Shown here one piece after another: positions 26,009 to 32,626 of a stretch of 43,171 bases of DNA (positions within the stretch are counted from its first letter, which is position 1; the number at the start of each line of letters is the position of its first letter). Origin of the DNA: Candidatus Woesearchaeota archaeon. Lineage in GTDB: Archaea; Nanobdellota; Nanobdellia; Woesearchaeales; B29-G15. The notes beneath the pieces are model-generated. The model ran no database searches and had not been told where the DNA came from. It saw only the letters and a list, made by a program, of their open reading frames with translations. The stretch lies in the NCBI GenBank assembly GCA_017610005.1, contig JAFCCU010000008.1, positions 1 through 43,171 on the forward strand, in the 5' to 3' direction. The translations under genes were made by a program, and so were the position numbers.

Positions 26009-26812
26009 TTACTTAAAAGGCTTCATATCATCCCAGGCCATATCAAACATGTTCTGAAGGGCTGATGCAAATAATGGGGTTTTTACCCAAATCCCAATAT
26101 CATAAGTTGGGTGAACATCCTTATCATCCGTAACCATAAAAGTTAGATCAGTACCATCAACAATGACAAATCTTGCGTTATTGTCAGTATGCCTTATTTC
26201 ACCAAGCTCCTTAAAGTTTGTAAGTCCTTTTTTTGTTGTATCATTAATAGGTGCTGCCATTCGGATTTTAACGCCTCTATCTTTGGCTTTTTCAAGAGAG
26301 CCTTGTAGGCCTTCTAATTTCCTCAATAAACCAGCAGAAGAAGTCATTATAGTAATATTCTCTTTAGCTCCCTTAACCATTAAATCAAGGTGGTTATATA
26401 GATTATGTCTTCCCTTAACTGCACCTGAAAGGTCTGCAGGGTCAATAAGTTCTATACCTTGATTATGAAGGCCTCGAAGCTCTTCCATGATCTCTCCTTT
26501 TCTAACACCATCAAGTCTACCTAGTTTTTCATCAGCAACGCGTTTCATGTGCTTCTTAACTCGGTCAATAACTTCTTCAGGAGGAACAGCCATATACTTT
26601 ATTGGTTTTCCAAATTTCTGAATCACAAATCCTTTTTTTTCAAGACTTTCTAGAACATCATAACTTCTTGAACGAGGAACATTAGCAATATCAGACAACT
26701 CTCCTGCTGTAGACACTCCTCTTGAAAGCAGAGCCGTCCATAACCTTACTTCATACAGGTTAAGCGCGAAGTAATGCCTCAGCTTATTTAAAAAATCCTC
26801 TTTAACTATCAT
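26009..26812 (-). CDS. TrmB-family transcriptional regulator
   Basis: 267 aa from ATG 26812. A longer frame to 26848 exists, but GGAGGA at 26818-26823 stands 5 nt before this ATG. Residues 8-80 form a winged helix (LYEVRLWTALLSRGVSTAGE, then DIANVPRSRSYDVLESLEKK), the hallmark of TrmB regulators. The C-terminal half resembles the TrmB/PLD-like effector domain (GAKENITIMTSSAGLLRKLE; RFVIVDGTDLTFMVTDD). Other TrmB proteins bind sugars, but the ligand here is unknown. Two adjacent 14-bp palindromes upstream (26893-26924) are candidate operators. It is divergent from rnhB. Confidence 0.88.
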   Translation of the reverse strand: MIVKEDFLNKLRHYFALNLYEVRLWTALLSRGVSTAGELSDIANVPRSRSYDVLESLEKKGFVIQKFGKPIKYMAVPPEEVIDRVKKHMKRVADEKLGRLDGVRKGEIMEELRGLHNQGIELIDPADLSGAVKGRHNLYNHLDLMVKGAKENITIMTSSAGLLRKLEGLQGSLEKAKDRGVKIRMAAPINDTTKKGLTNFKELGEIRHTDNNARFVIVDGTDLTFMVTDDKDVHPTYDIGIWVKTPLFASALQNMFDMAWDDMKPFK

Positions 26813-26892
26813 TTTAATCCTCCATTTTTTTAATGTTAAACCACCCACCCCGAGTGGTGCTCTATTTTTATGAATAGTATCAAATGATTAAC

Positions 26893-26924
26893 TAGTAAAT
26901 ATACTATTGAATGATAACAATCAT
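26893..26924. promoter_or_regulatory. Twin palindromes between TrmB regulator and rnhB
   Basis: TAGTA-AATA-TACTA (26893-26906) and ATGAT-AACA-ATCAT (26911-26924) are both 5-4-5 palindromes, with centres 18 bp apart. They lie between the divergent TrmB gene and rnhB, beside the AT-rich TATATAAAA at 26933. They may be operators for autoregulation; function is inferred, and AT-rich DNA makes short palindromes fairly common. Confidence 0.4.
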
Positions 26925-27004
26925 TAACTACTATATAAAATTTTTTATTCTTGAGTTGAGAAAATTCGAAATTTTTAAATATTCATATTAACAATTTCTT
27001 AATT

Positions 27005-27640
27005 ATGATATGTGGTATCGACGAGGCAGGCCGCGGTGCAGTACTTGGACCGCTTGTAATTTCTGGGGTAAATTTTGGTAACTCAAAAGTGAGTAAACTT
27101 AAAAAATTAGGGGTTAAGGATTCTAAATTGCTTTCTCCAAATCAAAGAGAAAATTTATTTGAAGAAATTATTAAGCTTGCAGATTCCTATGAAATCATCA
27201 AGATAAATGCTAAAACAATTGATAATCGATTTGAAGATAATAAAAATTTAAACACTTTAGAAATTGACGCATTTAAAAAAATTTTACAAAAATTAAAACC
27301 CGTAAAAGCTTTTGTTGACTCAGTATTAAAAAATGAAAACAAGTTAAAAGAAGAATTGCAAACAGTGACTAATGCCAAATTAACAGTTGAACACAAAGCT
27401 GATGAAAATTATGTGGTAGTAGGGGCAGCATCAATTTTGGCAAAAGTTATAAGAGACAGAGAAATGAAAAAAATTGAAAGTATATTTAACCTAATCCTCG
27501 GGTCAGGATATCCTTCTGATCCAAAAACAGTGAAATTTCTCCAAAACACGCTCCCAGAGCATATATTTGTAAGACGAAGCTGGGCGTCATTTAAAAACGT
27601 AAAAGCTAAAAAAGAACAAACTGACTTATCAAAATACTAA
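27005..27640 (+). CDS. rnhB: Ribonuclease HII
   Basis: 211 aa; cleaves RNA in RNA-DNA hybrids, including single ribonucleotides. The N-terminus MICGIDEAGRGAVLGPLVIS carries the Asp6-Glu7 pair and the GRG substrate motif of RNase HII. KAFVDSVLK supplies the third acid and AASILAKVIRDRE the fourth, so the DEDD set looks complete. Length matches archaeal RNase HII (about 200-230 aa). TTTTTAAATATTC (about 26972-26984) lies some 28 nt before the ATG, so translation is probably leaderless. A second RNase H gene follows after 40 nt. Confidence 0.95.
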   Translation: MICGIDEAGRGAVLGPLVISGVNFGNSKVSKLKKLGVKDSKLLSPNQRENLFEEIIKLADSYEIIKINAKTIDNRFEDNKNLNTLEIDAFKKILQKLKPVKAFVDSVLKNENKLKEELQTVTNAKLTVEHKADENYVVVGAASILAKVIRDREMKKIESIFNLILGSGYPSDPKTVKFLQNTLPEHIFVRRSWASFKNVKAKKEQTDLSKY

Positions 27641-27680
27641 TTTCTAAAGGTTTATTAAGTTCAAGGAAAATGAAATTTTT

Positions 27681-28262
27681 ATGGGAGAAACAATAATTGG
27701 AACAGATGAAGCCTTCAAAGGAGACTCTTTTGGAGGAATAGTTGTTGCTGGGGTCAAGGCAGACGAGAAAGAAAGGCAACTACTAATAAACTTAGGTGTG
27801 ATGGACTCAAAAAAACTAACAGACATTAAAATTGGTATTCTTGCTCCAAGAATCATGGAAAACTTCAAATGGCATGCCGAAGTTTTACTTCCAGAAGAAT
27901 ATAATAAAGAATTAGAACACAATAATTTAACAGTCCTCCTAAACAAACTTCACAAAAAATGTTACTCCAGACTCCAGACTCCAGACTCCAAACATGTCGT
28001 AGACAAGTACCCTGGCTGTTCTGTGGGAGATATTGCCGAGACTAAAGCAGAATCGCATTATGTTGAAGTAGCAGCAGCATCTATCCTTGCGCGCTATCTT
28101 GGCCTTGAACAATTCAAATTTCTTTCTAAAAGAGCGGGATTTACAATCCCAAAAGGAAGTACTCATGTAACTAATGCGCTAGAAAGATTAAAGCGTGAAA
28201 AACAAGATTTTTCAATGTTAACTAAGCTTCATTTTAAAAATGTTAGTAAAATATATAAATAG
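27681..28262 (+). CDS. rnhC: RNase HIII-like protein, catalytic domain only
   Basis: 193 aa. TIIGTDEAFKGDSFGGIVVA matches the RNase HIII motif GTDExGKGDxFGPLVVA, with Asp9-Glu10. MDSKKL and VVDKYPG give further acids, and KAESHYVEVAAASILARYLG followed by LEQF gives the fourth as Glu, as in the DEDE set of RNase HIII. Bacterial RNase HIII is about 300 aa because of an N-terminal TBP-like substrate-binding domain that is absent here. The usual GKG appears as FKG and GPL as GGI. A 27-bp ACTCCAG repeat run (27964-27990) inserts residues around 'CYSRLQTPDSK' before the third acidic motif. A TATA-like TTTATTAAG (about 27650) suggests its own promoter. Confidence 0.82.
   Translation: MGETIIGTDEAFKGDSFGGIVVAGVKADEKERQLLINLGVMDSKKLTDIKIGILAPRIMENFKWHAEVLLPEEYNKELEHNNLTVLLNKLHKKCYSRLQTPDSKHVVDKYPGCSVGDIAETKAESHYVEVAAASILARYLGLEQFKFLSKRAGFTIPKGSTHVTNALERLKREKQDFSMLTKLHFKNVSKIYK
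27964..27990 (+). repeat. Heptanucleotide repeat ACTCCAG inside RNase HIII-like gene
   Basis: Three perfect ACTCCAG units and a fourth of six bases. On the minus strand this is AGTCTGG, the same unit as at 22271-22300. Seven-base units shift the reading frame at each copy, yet the gene stays open through the run. Confidence 0.85.
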
Positions 28263-28276
28263 TATGCTAAAGTATT

Positions 28277-28555
28277 ATGAAAATGGCTGAACATGAAGAA
28301 CAAACGGACGAAGCAGACATCTACTCAGAAAATTCCAGAGAAGAACTTGTAGCAGACGGAGAGATGAGCCCTGAAGAAGAGGGTTTCATGGCTGGATTTG
28401 AAGGAGATGAAAATTCAATATCATGTGCTGACTGTAAAAAGATAATCATTGATCCAGATGATGCCATTGAGGCAGTAGTTGACAATGAGACACTTTTATT
28501 CTGCTCAGACGAATGCTATACTAATTATAAGCATAGACATGAGGTAGAAGAATAA
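28277..28555 (+). CDS. Small acidic protein with treble-clef-like zinc finger
   Basis: 92 aa. Residues 1-45 are very acidic and probably disordered. The C-terminal half has C50-x2-C53 and C76-x3-C80 (CADC…FCSDEC), resembling TRASH/YHS-type zinc or metal-sensing modules. The start could also be ATG at codon 3. ATATATAAAT at about 28250-28259 lies 20-30 nt upstream, so the message is likely leaderless. Its stop directly abuts the ATG of the DUF1858 gene, starting a three-gene set of thiol/Fe-S proteins. A metal- or redox-related role is inferred from motifs and neighbours. Confidence 0.75.
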   Translation: MKMAEHEEQTDEADIYSENSREELVADGEMSPEEEGFMAGFEGDENSISCADCKKIIIDPDDAIEAVVDNETLLFCSDECYTNYKHRHEVEE

Positions 28556-28762
28556 ATGGAACTTACTAAAGAAATGACTTTCGCAGAAGTACTCAATGCC
28601 TGCCCAGAATGTGAAGAAATTCTTTTAAAATATGGACTTCATTGTATTGGGTGCCATTTATCTCCAATGGAATCTGTCGCTGATGGATGCAAGGCTCATG
28701 GAATAGGTAACGACGATATTGATCAAATAATTAAAGAGTTAAATAATAAACTCAAGGAGTGA
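28556..28762 (+). CDS. DUF1858-type redox-disulfide protein
   Basis: 68 aa. CPEC (Cys16, Cys19) and GLHCIGCHLSPMESV (Cys30, Cys33) match the DUF1858 / hybrid-cluster-protein-associated redox disulfide family, whose typical motif is GxxCxGCxxxxxEt. These small proteins are thought to act in thiol redox chemistry. It starts at the base after the stop of the zinc-finger gene and is followed 3 nt later by the ferredoxin gene. Confidence 0.85.
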   Translation: MELTKEMTFAEVLNACPECEEILLKYGLHCIGCHLSPMESVADGCKAHGIGNDDIDQIIKELNNKLKE

Positions 28763-28765
28763 AAA

Positions 28766-28957
28766 ATGGGATTTAATGTAATTGTTAAAGAAGATGAATG
28801 TATTGGTTGTGGGGCCTGTATTGCAGTATGCGAAGATAATTTTGAATTAAAAGATGGCAAGGCAATTGTAAAAAATGAAATTGTTGAAGATATTGGATGC
28901 AATCAAGATGCTTCCGAATCTTGCCCAATGAATTGTATTTCTGTTGAAGAAGTGTGA
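28766..28957 (+). CDS. Single-cluster [4Fe-4S] ferredoxin
   Basis: 63 aa. CIGCGACIAVC gives Cys12, Cys15 and Cys18, and SCP gives Cys53, the four ligands of one [4Fe-4S] cluster. Cys22 and Cys45 are placed as in single-cluster ferredoxins of hyperthermophiles, where the extra pair can form a disulfide. It should carry one electron. A ribosome binding site (AAGGAGTG) precedes the ATG. Its 3' end overlaps the first of two dyads that flank the grx promoter. Confidence 0.92.
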   Translation: MGFNVIVKEDECIGCGACIAVCEDNFELKDGKAIVKNEIVEDIGCNQDASESCPMNCISVEEV

Positions 28958-29024
28958 ATTATTTTTACACATTTAATCACACTTTCCAAACCTTTATAAG
29001 AAGGTGTGCATTTTTAATTCACAC
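28952..29024. promoter_or_regulatory. grx promoter flanked by two similar GTGTG-N11-CACA dyads
   Basis: Dyad 1: GTGTG at 28952-28956 and CACAT at 28968-28972. Dyad 2: GTGTG at 29004-29008 and CACAC at 29020-29024. Both have 11-nt AT-rich spacers. A TATA box CTTTATAAG (28992-29000) lies between them, and a CACAC half-site is at 28978-28982. The dyad centres are about 52 bp apart. Dyad 2 covers the expected start of transcription, so a bound repressor would block it. Confidence 0.5.
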
Positions 29025-29036
29025 GAGGTAACCAAA

Positions 29037-29270
29037 ATGACAAAAATAACTGTATATTCAACATCAAGTTGCCCATACTGCACTATGGCAAAAGATTTCC
29101 TAAAGGAAAACAAAATAGAGTTTGAGGGCATTAATGTCCAAGAAAATCAAGAGGCTGCACAAGAAATGGTTAAGAAAAGTGGCCAATACGGTGTCCCGGT
29201 CATAGACATTGATGGAGAGATAATCATTGGTTTTGACAAAAACAGAATAAAAGAACTCCTTAAGTTATAA
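29037..29270 (+). CDS. Glutaredoxin-like thiol-disulfide oxidoreductase
   Basis: 77 aa from ATG 29037. An upstream in-frame ATG at 29004 is inside the operator dyad, and GAGGT (29025-29029) precedes 29037 well. The active site is SSCPYCTMAK (Cys12, Cys15), then YGVPVIDIDGEIIIGFD with the cis-Pro and GxxxIxGxD ending of NrdH/glutaredoxin proteins. It probably accepts electrons from the thioredoxin reductase encoded next, since no glutathione system is expected in archaea. Confidence 0.92.
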   Translation: MTKITVYSTSSCPYCTMAKDFLKENKIEFEGINVQENQEAAQEMVKKSGQYGVPVIDIDGEIIIGFDKNRIKELLKL

Positions 29271-29271
29271 A

Positions 29272-30180
29272 ATGAAAACAGTTGATGTAGCAATACTTGG
29301 AGGAGGACCGGCGGGCGCAACAGCAGCAGTTTATGCTTTGCGTTATTCGCTCTCAACAATTATAATCTCAGAAAACATTGGTGGTTGGATGAGAGAAGCT
29401 CCAATGATTTCTAATTTCCCCAGCGCACCTGGAGAGATTAATGGATTAGATCTTTCAGCAAAATTCAAAGAGCAATTAAATGAATTAAAAGCTGAAATTG
29501 TTGAAGAAAAAGTTATCCAAGTAAAAAAGGTTGGAAATATATTTTATATTAAGACTAATAATTCTGAGTATGCTGCAAAAACTGTTATTTATGCTCTTGG
29601 TTCAGAAAAAAGAAAACTTAATGTGCCTGGAGAAACTGAATTTTTTGGAAAAGGAGTTAGCGCATGCGTTACATGCGACGGCCCATTATTTAGTGGGAGA
29701 GTTGTAGGAGTTGTAGGGGGAGGAGATTCTGCTGCAGTTGCTGCACTTATGCTTTCTGAATACGCTAAAGAGGTCCATCTATTTTCAAAAGAATTAGAAC
29801 TTAGATCAAAACCAAGCTTAACAAAAAGAATGATCAATAGTGATATAATAAAAATCCATAAGGGAGTATCTATTTTAAAAATAAATGGTGAAAAATTCTT
29901 AAATTCAGTAAACTTAGATAATAAAAAAGAAATTGAATTGCAGGGTTTATTTATTGAAGTTGGAATGATCCCAACAACTAAAATCGCACAAGAAGTTGGA
30001 GTAAAAATTGGAAAATGGGGGCTTATTGAAGTTAAGGAAGATATGGCAACAGCAGTTCCTGGCTTTTTTGCTGCAGGAGATTTAACCACTGGCTCAAATA
30101 GATTTAGACAAATTGCAACTGCAGTTGGTGAAGGTGCCATTGCTGCTAACTCTACTTATGAATATTTGAGGGCTAAATGA
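29272..30180 (+). CDS. trxB: Thioredoxin reductase-like flavoprotein
   Basis: 302 aa. An N-terminal FAD-binding GGGPAG (10-15), redox centre CVTCDG (Cys132, Cys135), second nucleotide-binding VVGGGDSAA (146-154), and C-terminal AAGDLTTG…FRQIATAVGEGAIAA complete the TrxB plan. Bacterial TrxB proteins have HRRxxFR for the NADPH 2'-phosphate; here that place reads HLFSKELELRS (169-179), so the cofactor may be NADH or another donor. It starts 1 nt after the grx stop and overlaps the next gene in ATGA form. Its likely partner is the preceding glutaredoxin. Confidence 0.93.
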   Translation: MKTVDVAILGGGPAGATAAVYALRYSLSTIIISENIGGWMREAPMISNFPSAPGEINGLDLSAKFKEQLNELKAEIVEEKVIQVKKVGNIFYIKTNNSEYAAKTVIYALGSEKRKLNVPGETEFFGKGVSACVTCDGPLFSGRVVGVVGGGDSAAVAALMLSEYAKEVHLFSKELELRSKPSLTKRMINSDIIKIHKGVSILKINGEKFLNSVNLDNKKEIELQGLFIEVGMIPTTKIAQEVGVKIGKWGLIEVKEDMATAVPGFFAAGDLTTGSNRFRQIATAVGEGAIAANSTYEYLRAK

Positions 30181-30521
30181 TTTCATTTGCTTGTAAAACA
30201 GTTGATTTAAGGGATTTAATAATGTGTAGTTTTGGCCTAACAAAAGGCGAATACAAACTTCTAACTTATCTAATGGGCAAAAAGGAAGAAAAAACAATTA
30301 TAGAACTTGCAAAATGTTCAAAAATTGACAGGAGTACTGCCCAAAAAAATATAAGCGGATTATTACAAAAAAAATTGGTCACCAGAAGACAAATTAACCA
30401 AGAAAATGGGGGCTACTCTTACTGTTACCATACTATTAATAAAGAACTTGCCAAAGAAAGAATAACTAAAATTCTAAACAAATGGACTAAAAATGTAGTC
30501 AGTTCCATCAAAGACTGGTAG
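30177..30521 (+). CDS. Winged-helix transcriptional regulator with three cysteines
   Basis: 114 aa. The middle part (FGLTKGEYKLLTYLMGKKEE, then LAKCSKIDRSTAQKNISGLL) is a MarR/TrmB-like winged helix with a basic wing (RRQINQENGGYSY). Cys6, Cys17 and Cys47 could sense redox state. The ATG overlaps the trxB stop (ATGA), so it is co-transcribed with grx and trxB. It is a plausible binder of the GTGTG-N11-CACA dyads upstream of grx (inferred). Confidence 0.8.
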   Translation: MISFACKTVDLRDLIMCSFGLTKGEYKLLTYLMGKKEEKTIIELAKCSKIDRSTAQKNISGLLQKKLVTRRQINQENGGYSYCYHTINKELAKERITKILNKWTKNVVSSIKDW

Positions 30522-30560
30522 TACCAAAACTTTATTAAGAATTATAATTAAGTACTATAA

Positions 30561-31214
30561 ATGACTGAACAACCAGACCCTTCTCAGTGTATCTTTTGTA
30601 AGATAATTAAGGGTGAAATTAATTCTTTAAAAGTCTATGAAGATGAGCAATGCATTGCCATTTTAGATATCAATCCAGCAACAAAAGGCCATTTATTACT
30701 CATCCCAAAAGAACATTATCAATTATTGCCTCAACTTCCTGAAGAAATGATGGCGCACTTGGGCCAAGTTGCAAAGTGGCTAACAAATGCAGCAATGAAA
30801 CTATTTGGTGCAACAGGAGTTTCTATCAACGGGCCAACAGGGGGACTTGCAGGACAAAATGCACCTCACGCAATTCTCCACTTAATCCCTAGATATCCAG
30901 AAGACAATATTGGACTAGTAGTACCAAAACAAAACATCCCATTAGACCAATTAAAAAAATTACAAATGAGCCTTGCCCCAAAAATAAAAGAACTCTTAGG
31001 TTTTGATATTAATGGGGACCAGTCTAATGCTAGCAGTCCGCAGTCTGCAGAGGAATCAAAGCCAGAAGCGGAGAGCCCAAAACAGTTACCACCTGCAGAA
31101 GAGTCCGAAGTCCGAAGTCCGAAGTCCGAAGATGCTCAAAGTTCAGAAGAATCTCCAGACTCAGAAGGATCTACATTAGATGATATAACCGAAATGTTTG
31201 GGGGCAGCAAATGA
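30561..31214 (+). CDS. HIT-domain protein lacking the catalytic histidine
   Basis: 217 aa. The HIT fold is clear: CIFCKIIKGEINSLKVYEDE at the start, NPATKGHLLLIPKEHY, and GPTGGLAGQNAPHAILHLIP. In active HIT hydrolases the last motif reads H-x-H-x-H-x-x; here it is H103-A-I105-L-H107-L-I, so the middle His, the nucleophile that attacks the phosphate, is Ile. Cys10 and Cys13 keep the zinc-site pattern. From about residue 150 the tail is acidic, Ser/Pro/Glu-rich and disordered, coded partly by heptad repeats (31035-31131). A TATA-like TTTATTAAG lies about 28 nt upstream. The TGA overlaps the ATG of a second HIT gene. Perhaps a nucleotide- or RNA-binding pseudoenzyme. Confidence 0.85.
   Translation: MTEQPDPSQCIFCKIIKGEINSLKVYEDEQCIAILDINPATKGHLLLIPKEHYQLLPQLPEEMMAHLGQVAKWLTNAAMKLFGATGVSINGPTGGLAGQNAPHAILHLIPRYPEDNIGLVVPKQNIPLDQLKKLQMSLAPKIKELLGFDINGDQSNASSPQSAEESKPEAESPKQLPPAEESEVRSPKSEDAQSSEESPDSEGSTLDDITEMFGGSK
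31035..31050 (+). repeat. Heptanucleotide repeat AGTCCGC-AGTCTGC inside HIT gene
   Basis: Two units plus AG, in the part coding for the disordered tail. AGTCTGC is the same unit as at 22249-22264. Confidence 0.75.
31102..31131 (+). repeat. Heptanucleotide repeat (AGTCCGA)x4 inside HIT gene
   Basis: Four perfect AGTCCGA units followed by AG, coding for 'EVRSPKSEDA'-like acidic tail. AGTCCGA also occurs in the lipoprotein gene at 3237-3243 on the other strand. Confidence 0.85.
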
Positions 31215-31750
31215 GTTGTGAACTCTGCAATGCAATTCAAAATAAAAACACTATCCTCTTTGAAGACGAAGATATTTATGTTTTCTTAGCTGAAAAAGCA
31301 GCCACTATGGCACACATAATAATAACCACCAAAGAACACTTTGAAACAATTGAACAAGTCCCTGATTATCTAGTTGCATGGTGCTTTGCAATTTCAAGTA
31401 AATTCTCAAAATTAATTTTAGAAAGTTTAAATGTTCAAGGACTAAACCTGCTAGTCGAAGTTGGGGCAGGTGCGGGGCAGGTGCAACCTCACTTTGTATT
31501 AAATTTGATTCCAAGAGTTCAAAATGACAATCTTCCATTAACATGGCAACCAACGAAAGTTGAACAAAATGAATTAATGGAACATCAGGCGCTTTATAAA
31601 AAAGCAACTGCGAACCGGTGGGTATTTGAGCAAAAGGAGGGTGTAAAAACAACTACAAATTCCCCAGCCACTCCAAGCAATGGGGAAGTGATCAAACAAG
31701 TAGATGGCGAAGATAACTATTTAATAAAACAACTTAAAAGAATGCCATAA
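31211..31750 (+). CDS. Second HIT-domain protein, more degenerate
   Basis: 179 aa, paralog of the preceding protein. CELCNAIQNKNTILFEDEDI, ATMAHIIITTKEHF and GQVQPHFVLNLIPR align with the HIT fold. The HxHxHxx motif reads H94-F-V96-L-N98-L-I, so both the second and third His are gone. Cys3 and Cys6 keep the zinc pattern. The last ~45 residues are low in structure. The ATG overlaps the first HIT gene (ATGA), which fits a stoichiometric heterodimer, since HIT proteins act as dimers. It overlaps the convergent prepilin-peptidase gene by 17 nt. Confidence 0.85.
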   Translation: MSCELCNAIQNKNTILFEDEDIYVFLAEKAATMAHIIITTKEHFETIEQVPDYLVAWCFAISSKFSKLILESLNVQGLNLLVEVGAGAGQVQPHFVLNLIPRVQNDNLPLTWQPTKVEQNELMEHQALYKKATANRWVFEQKEGVKTTTNSPATPSNGEVIKQVDGEDNYLIKQLKRMP

Positions 31751-32570
31751 ACCAATTCTTAAAAATTATTGTCACAATTGCTGCGATAAAAAATGGGGGC
31801 ACAAACGGAATACCCTCTTTAACTAATACACTTTTTACTTCATGTTTTTTTAATAATCGAATTTGTTCTTTTGTTGCACCAATATCTTTGGGTTTTACAA
31901 TCTCCTTATTATTAATCTTAATGGGTTTTACAATCCAATCTCCTTCAACTAATTTAGAAACAGGCAACATTTTGTAAAAACATGCAAGTTCAACTGCTTT
32001 TGCCCCCACCCAAACATAAGAAAACAAAAATAGAAACAAAGGCATTATTGAAAAAACTAATTTATACAAAAGGTCTTGAAGAAAGAAAAATAAAAATATT
32101 GAAAGTGTAACAGCTAAAATGGCTCCTACAATTCTCAACTTGATATGTGTTTTAATCAACTTTTTGTATTCTATTGAAAATTTCTTAAAATGCCTAATCA
32201 AAAGGTATAAACTCCATAAAAGCCCATAGGCCCCTCCAACCAGCATTAAGTTTCCTAAAAAAATTACAATCTCTGGAATCTGTGTTAAAGGAAGGCCCAG
32301 CCATGCGCCCATGCCCATAAAAAGTTTTGCATCTCCTCCCCCCCACTGCCCTGTGTAATACAATGCCATTGAAAATAAAAATGTAGCAAAAAAGCCCAAA
32401 ATAGAATATAAAAAAGGAGTATAGGAAAAAGAATCTAAAGACATAAAAGCTCCAAATGCAAGTCCAGATATAATAAACATGTAACTTAAAAAATCTGGCA
32501 CTTCTTTTGATTTTATATCACTTATCGACGCTATAAAGAGCGCAGCCAACACAAATATCCAATGAATCAT
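31734..32570 (-). CDS. Archaeal A24-type prepilin/preflagellin peptidase
   Basis: 278 aa, about six membrane helices. The two catalytic aspartates of A24 (GxGD) peptidases are visible: ISDIKSKEVPDFL (Asp18) and WGGGDAKLF (Asp80, in the GxGD motif). These enzymes cut class III signals of archaeal pilins and archaellins at the inner membrane face. No archaellin or pilus ATPase gene lies nearby; the KRG-hydrophobic N-terminus of the 604-aa protein (1242-3056) is a possible substrate. A C-terminal soluble part (about 205-265) contains 'DWIVKPIKINNKEIVKPKDI', an extension also seen in archaeal homologs. Divergent from the next gene. Confidence 0.9.
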   Translation of the reverse strand: MIHWIFVLAALFIASISDIKSKEVPDFLSYMFIISGLAFGAFMSLDSFSYTPFLYSILGFFATFLFSMALYYTGQWGGGDAKLFMGMGAWLGLPLTQIPEIVIFLGNLMLVGGAYGLLWSLYLLIRHFKKFSIEYKKLIKTHIKLRIVGAILAVTLSIFLFFFLQDLLYKLVFSIMPLFLFLFSYVWVGAKAVELACFYKMLPVSKLVEGDWIVKPIKINNKEIVKPKDIGATKEQIRLLKKHEVKSVLVKEGIPFVPPFFIAAIVTIIFKNWFMAFF

Positions 32571-32593
32571 TATTGAAAATATCTGGGGAAATC

Positions 32594-32602
32594 TATTTAA
32601 AT
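32594..32602 (+). promoter_or_regulatory. TATA box that decides the cis-prenyltransferase-like start
   Basis: TATTTAAAT lies about 29 nt before the ATG at 32627, whereas an upstream in-frame ATG at 32573 would precede the box. Confidence 0.5.
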
Positions 32603-32626
32603 GTTTTTATCTATATACAATTAAAA

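Noticed and set aside
29589-30140. 183-residue open frame antisense to trxB
   Set aside because: Fully inside a well-supported enzyme gene on the other strand, with no recognisable domain.
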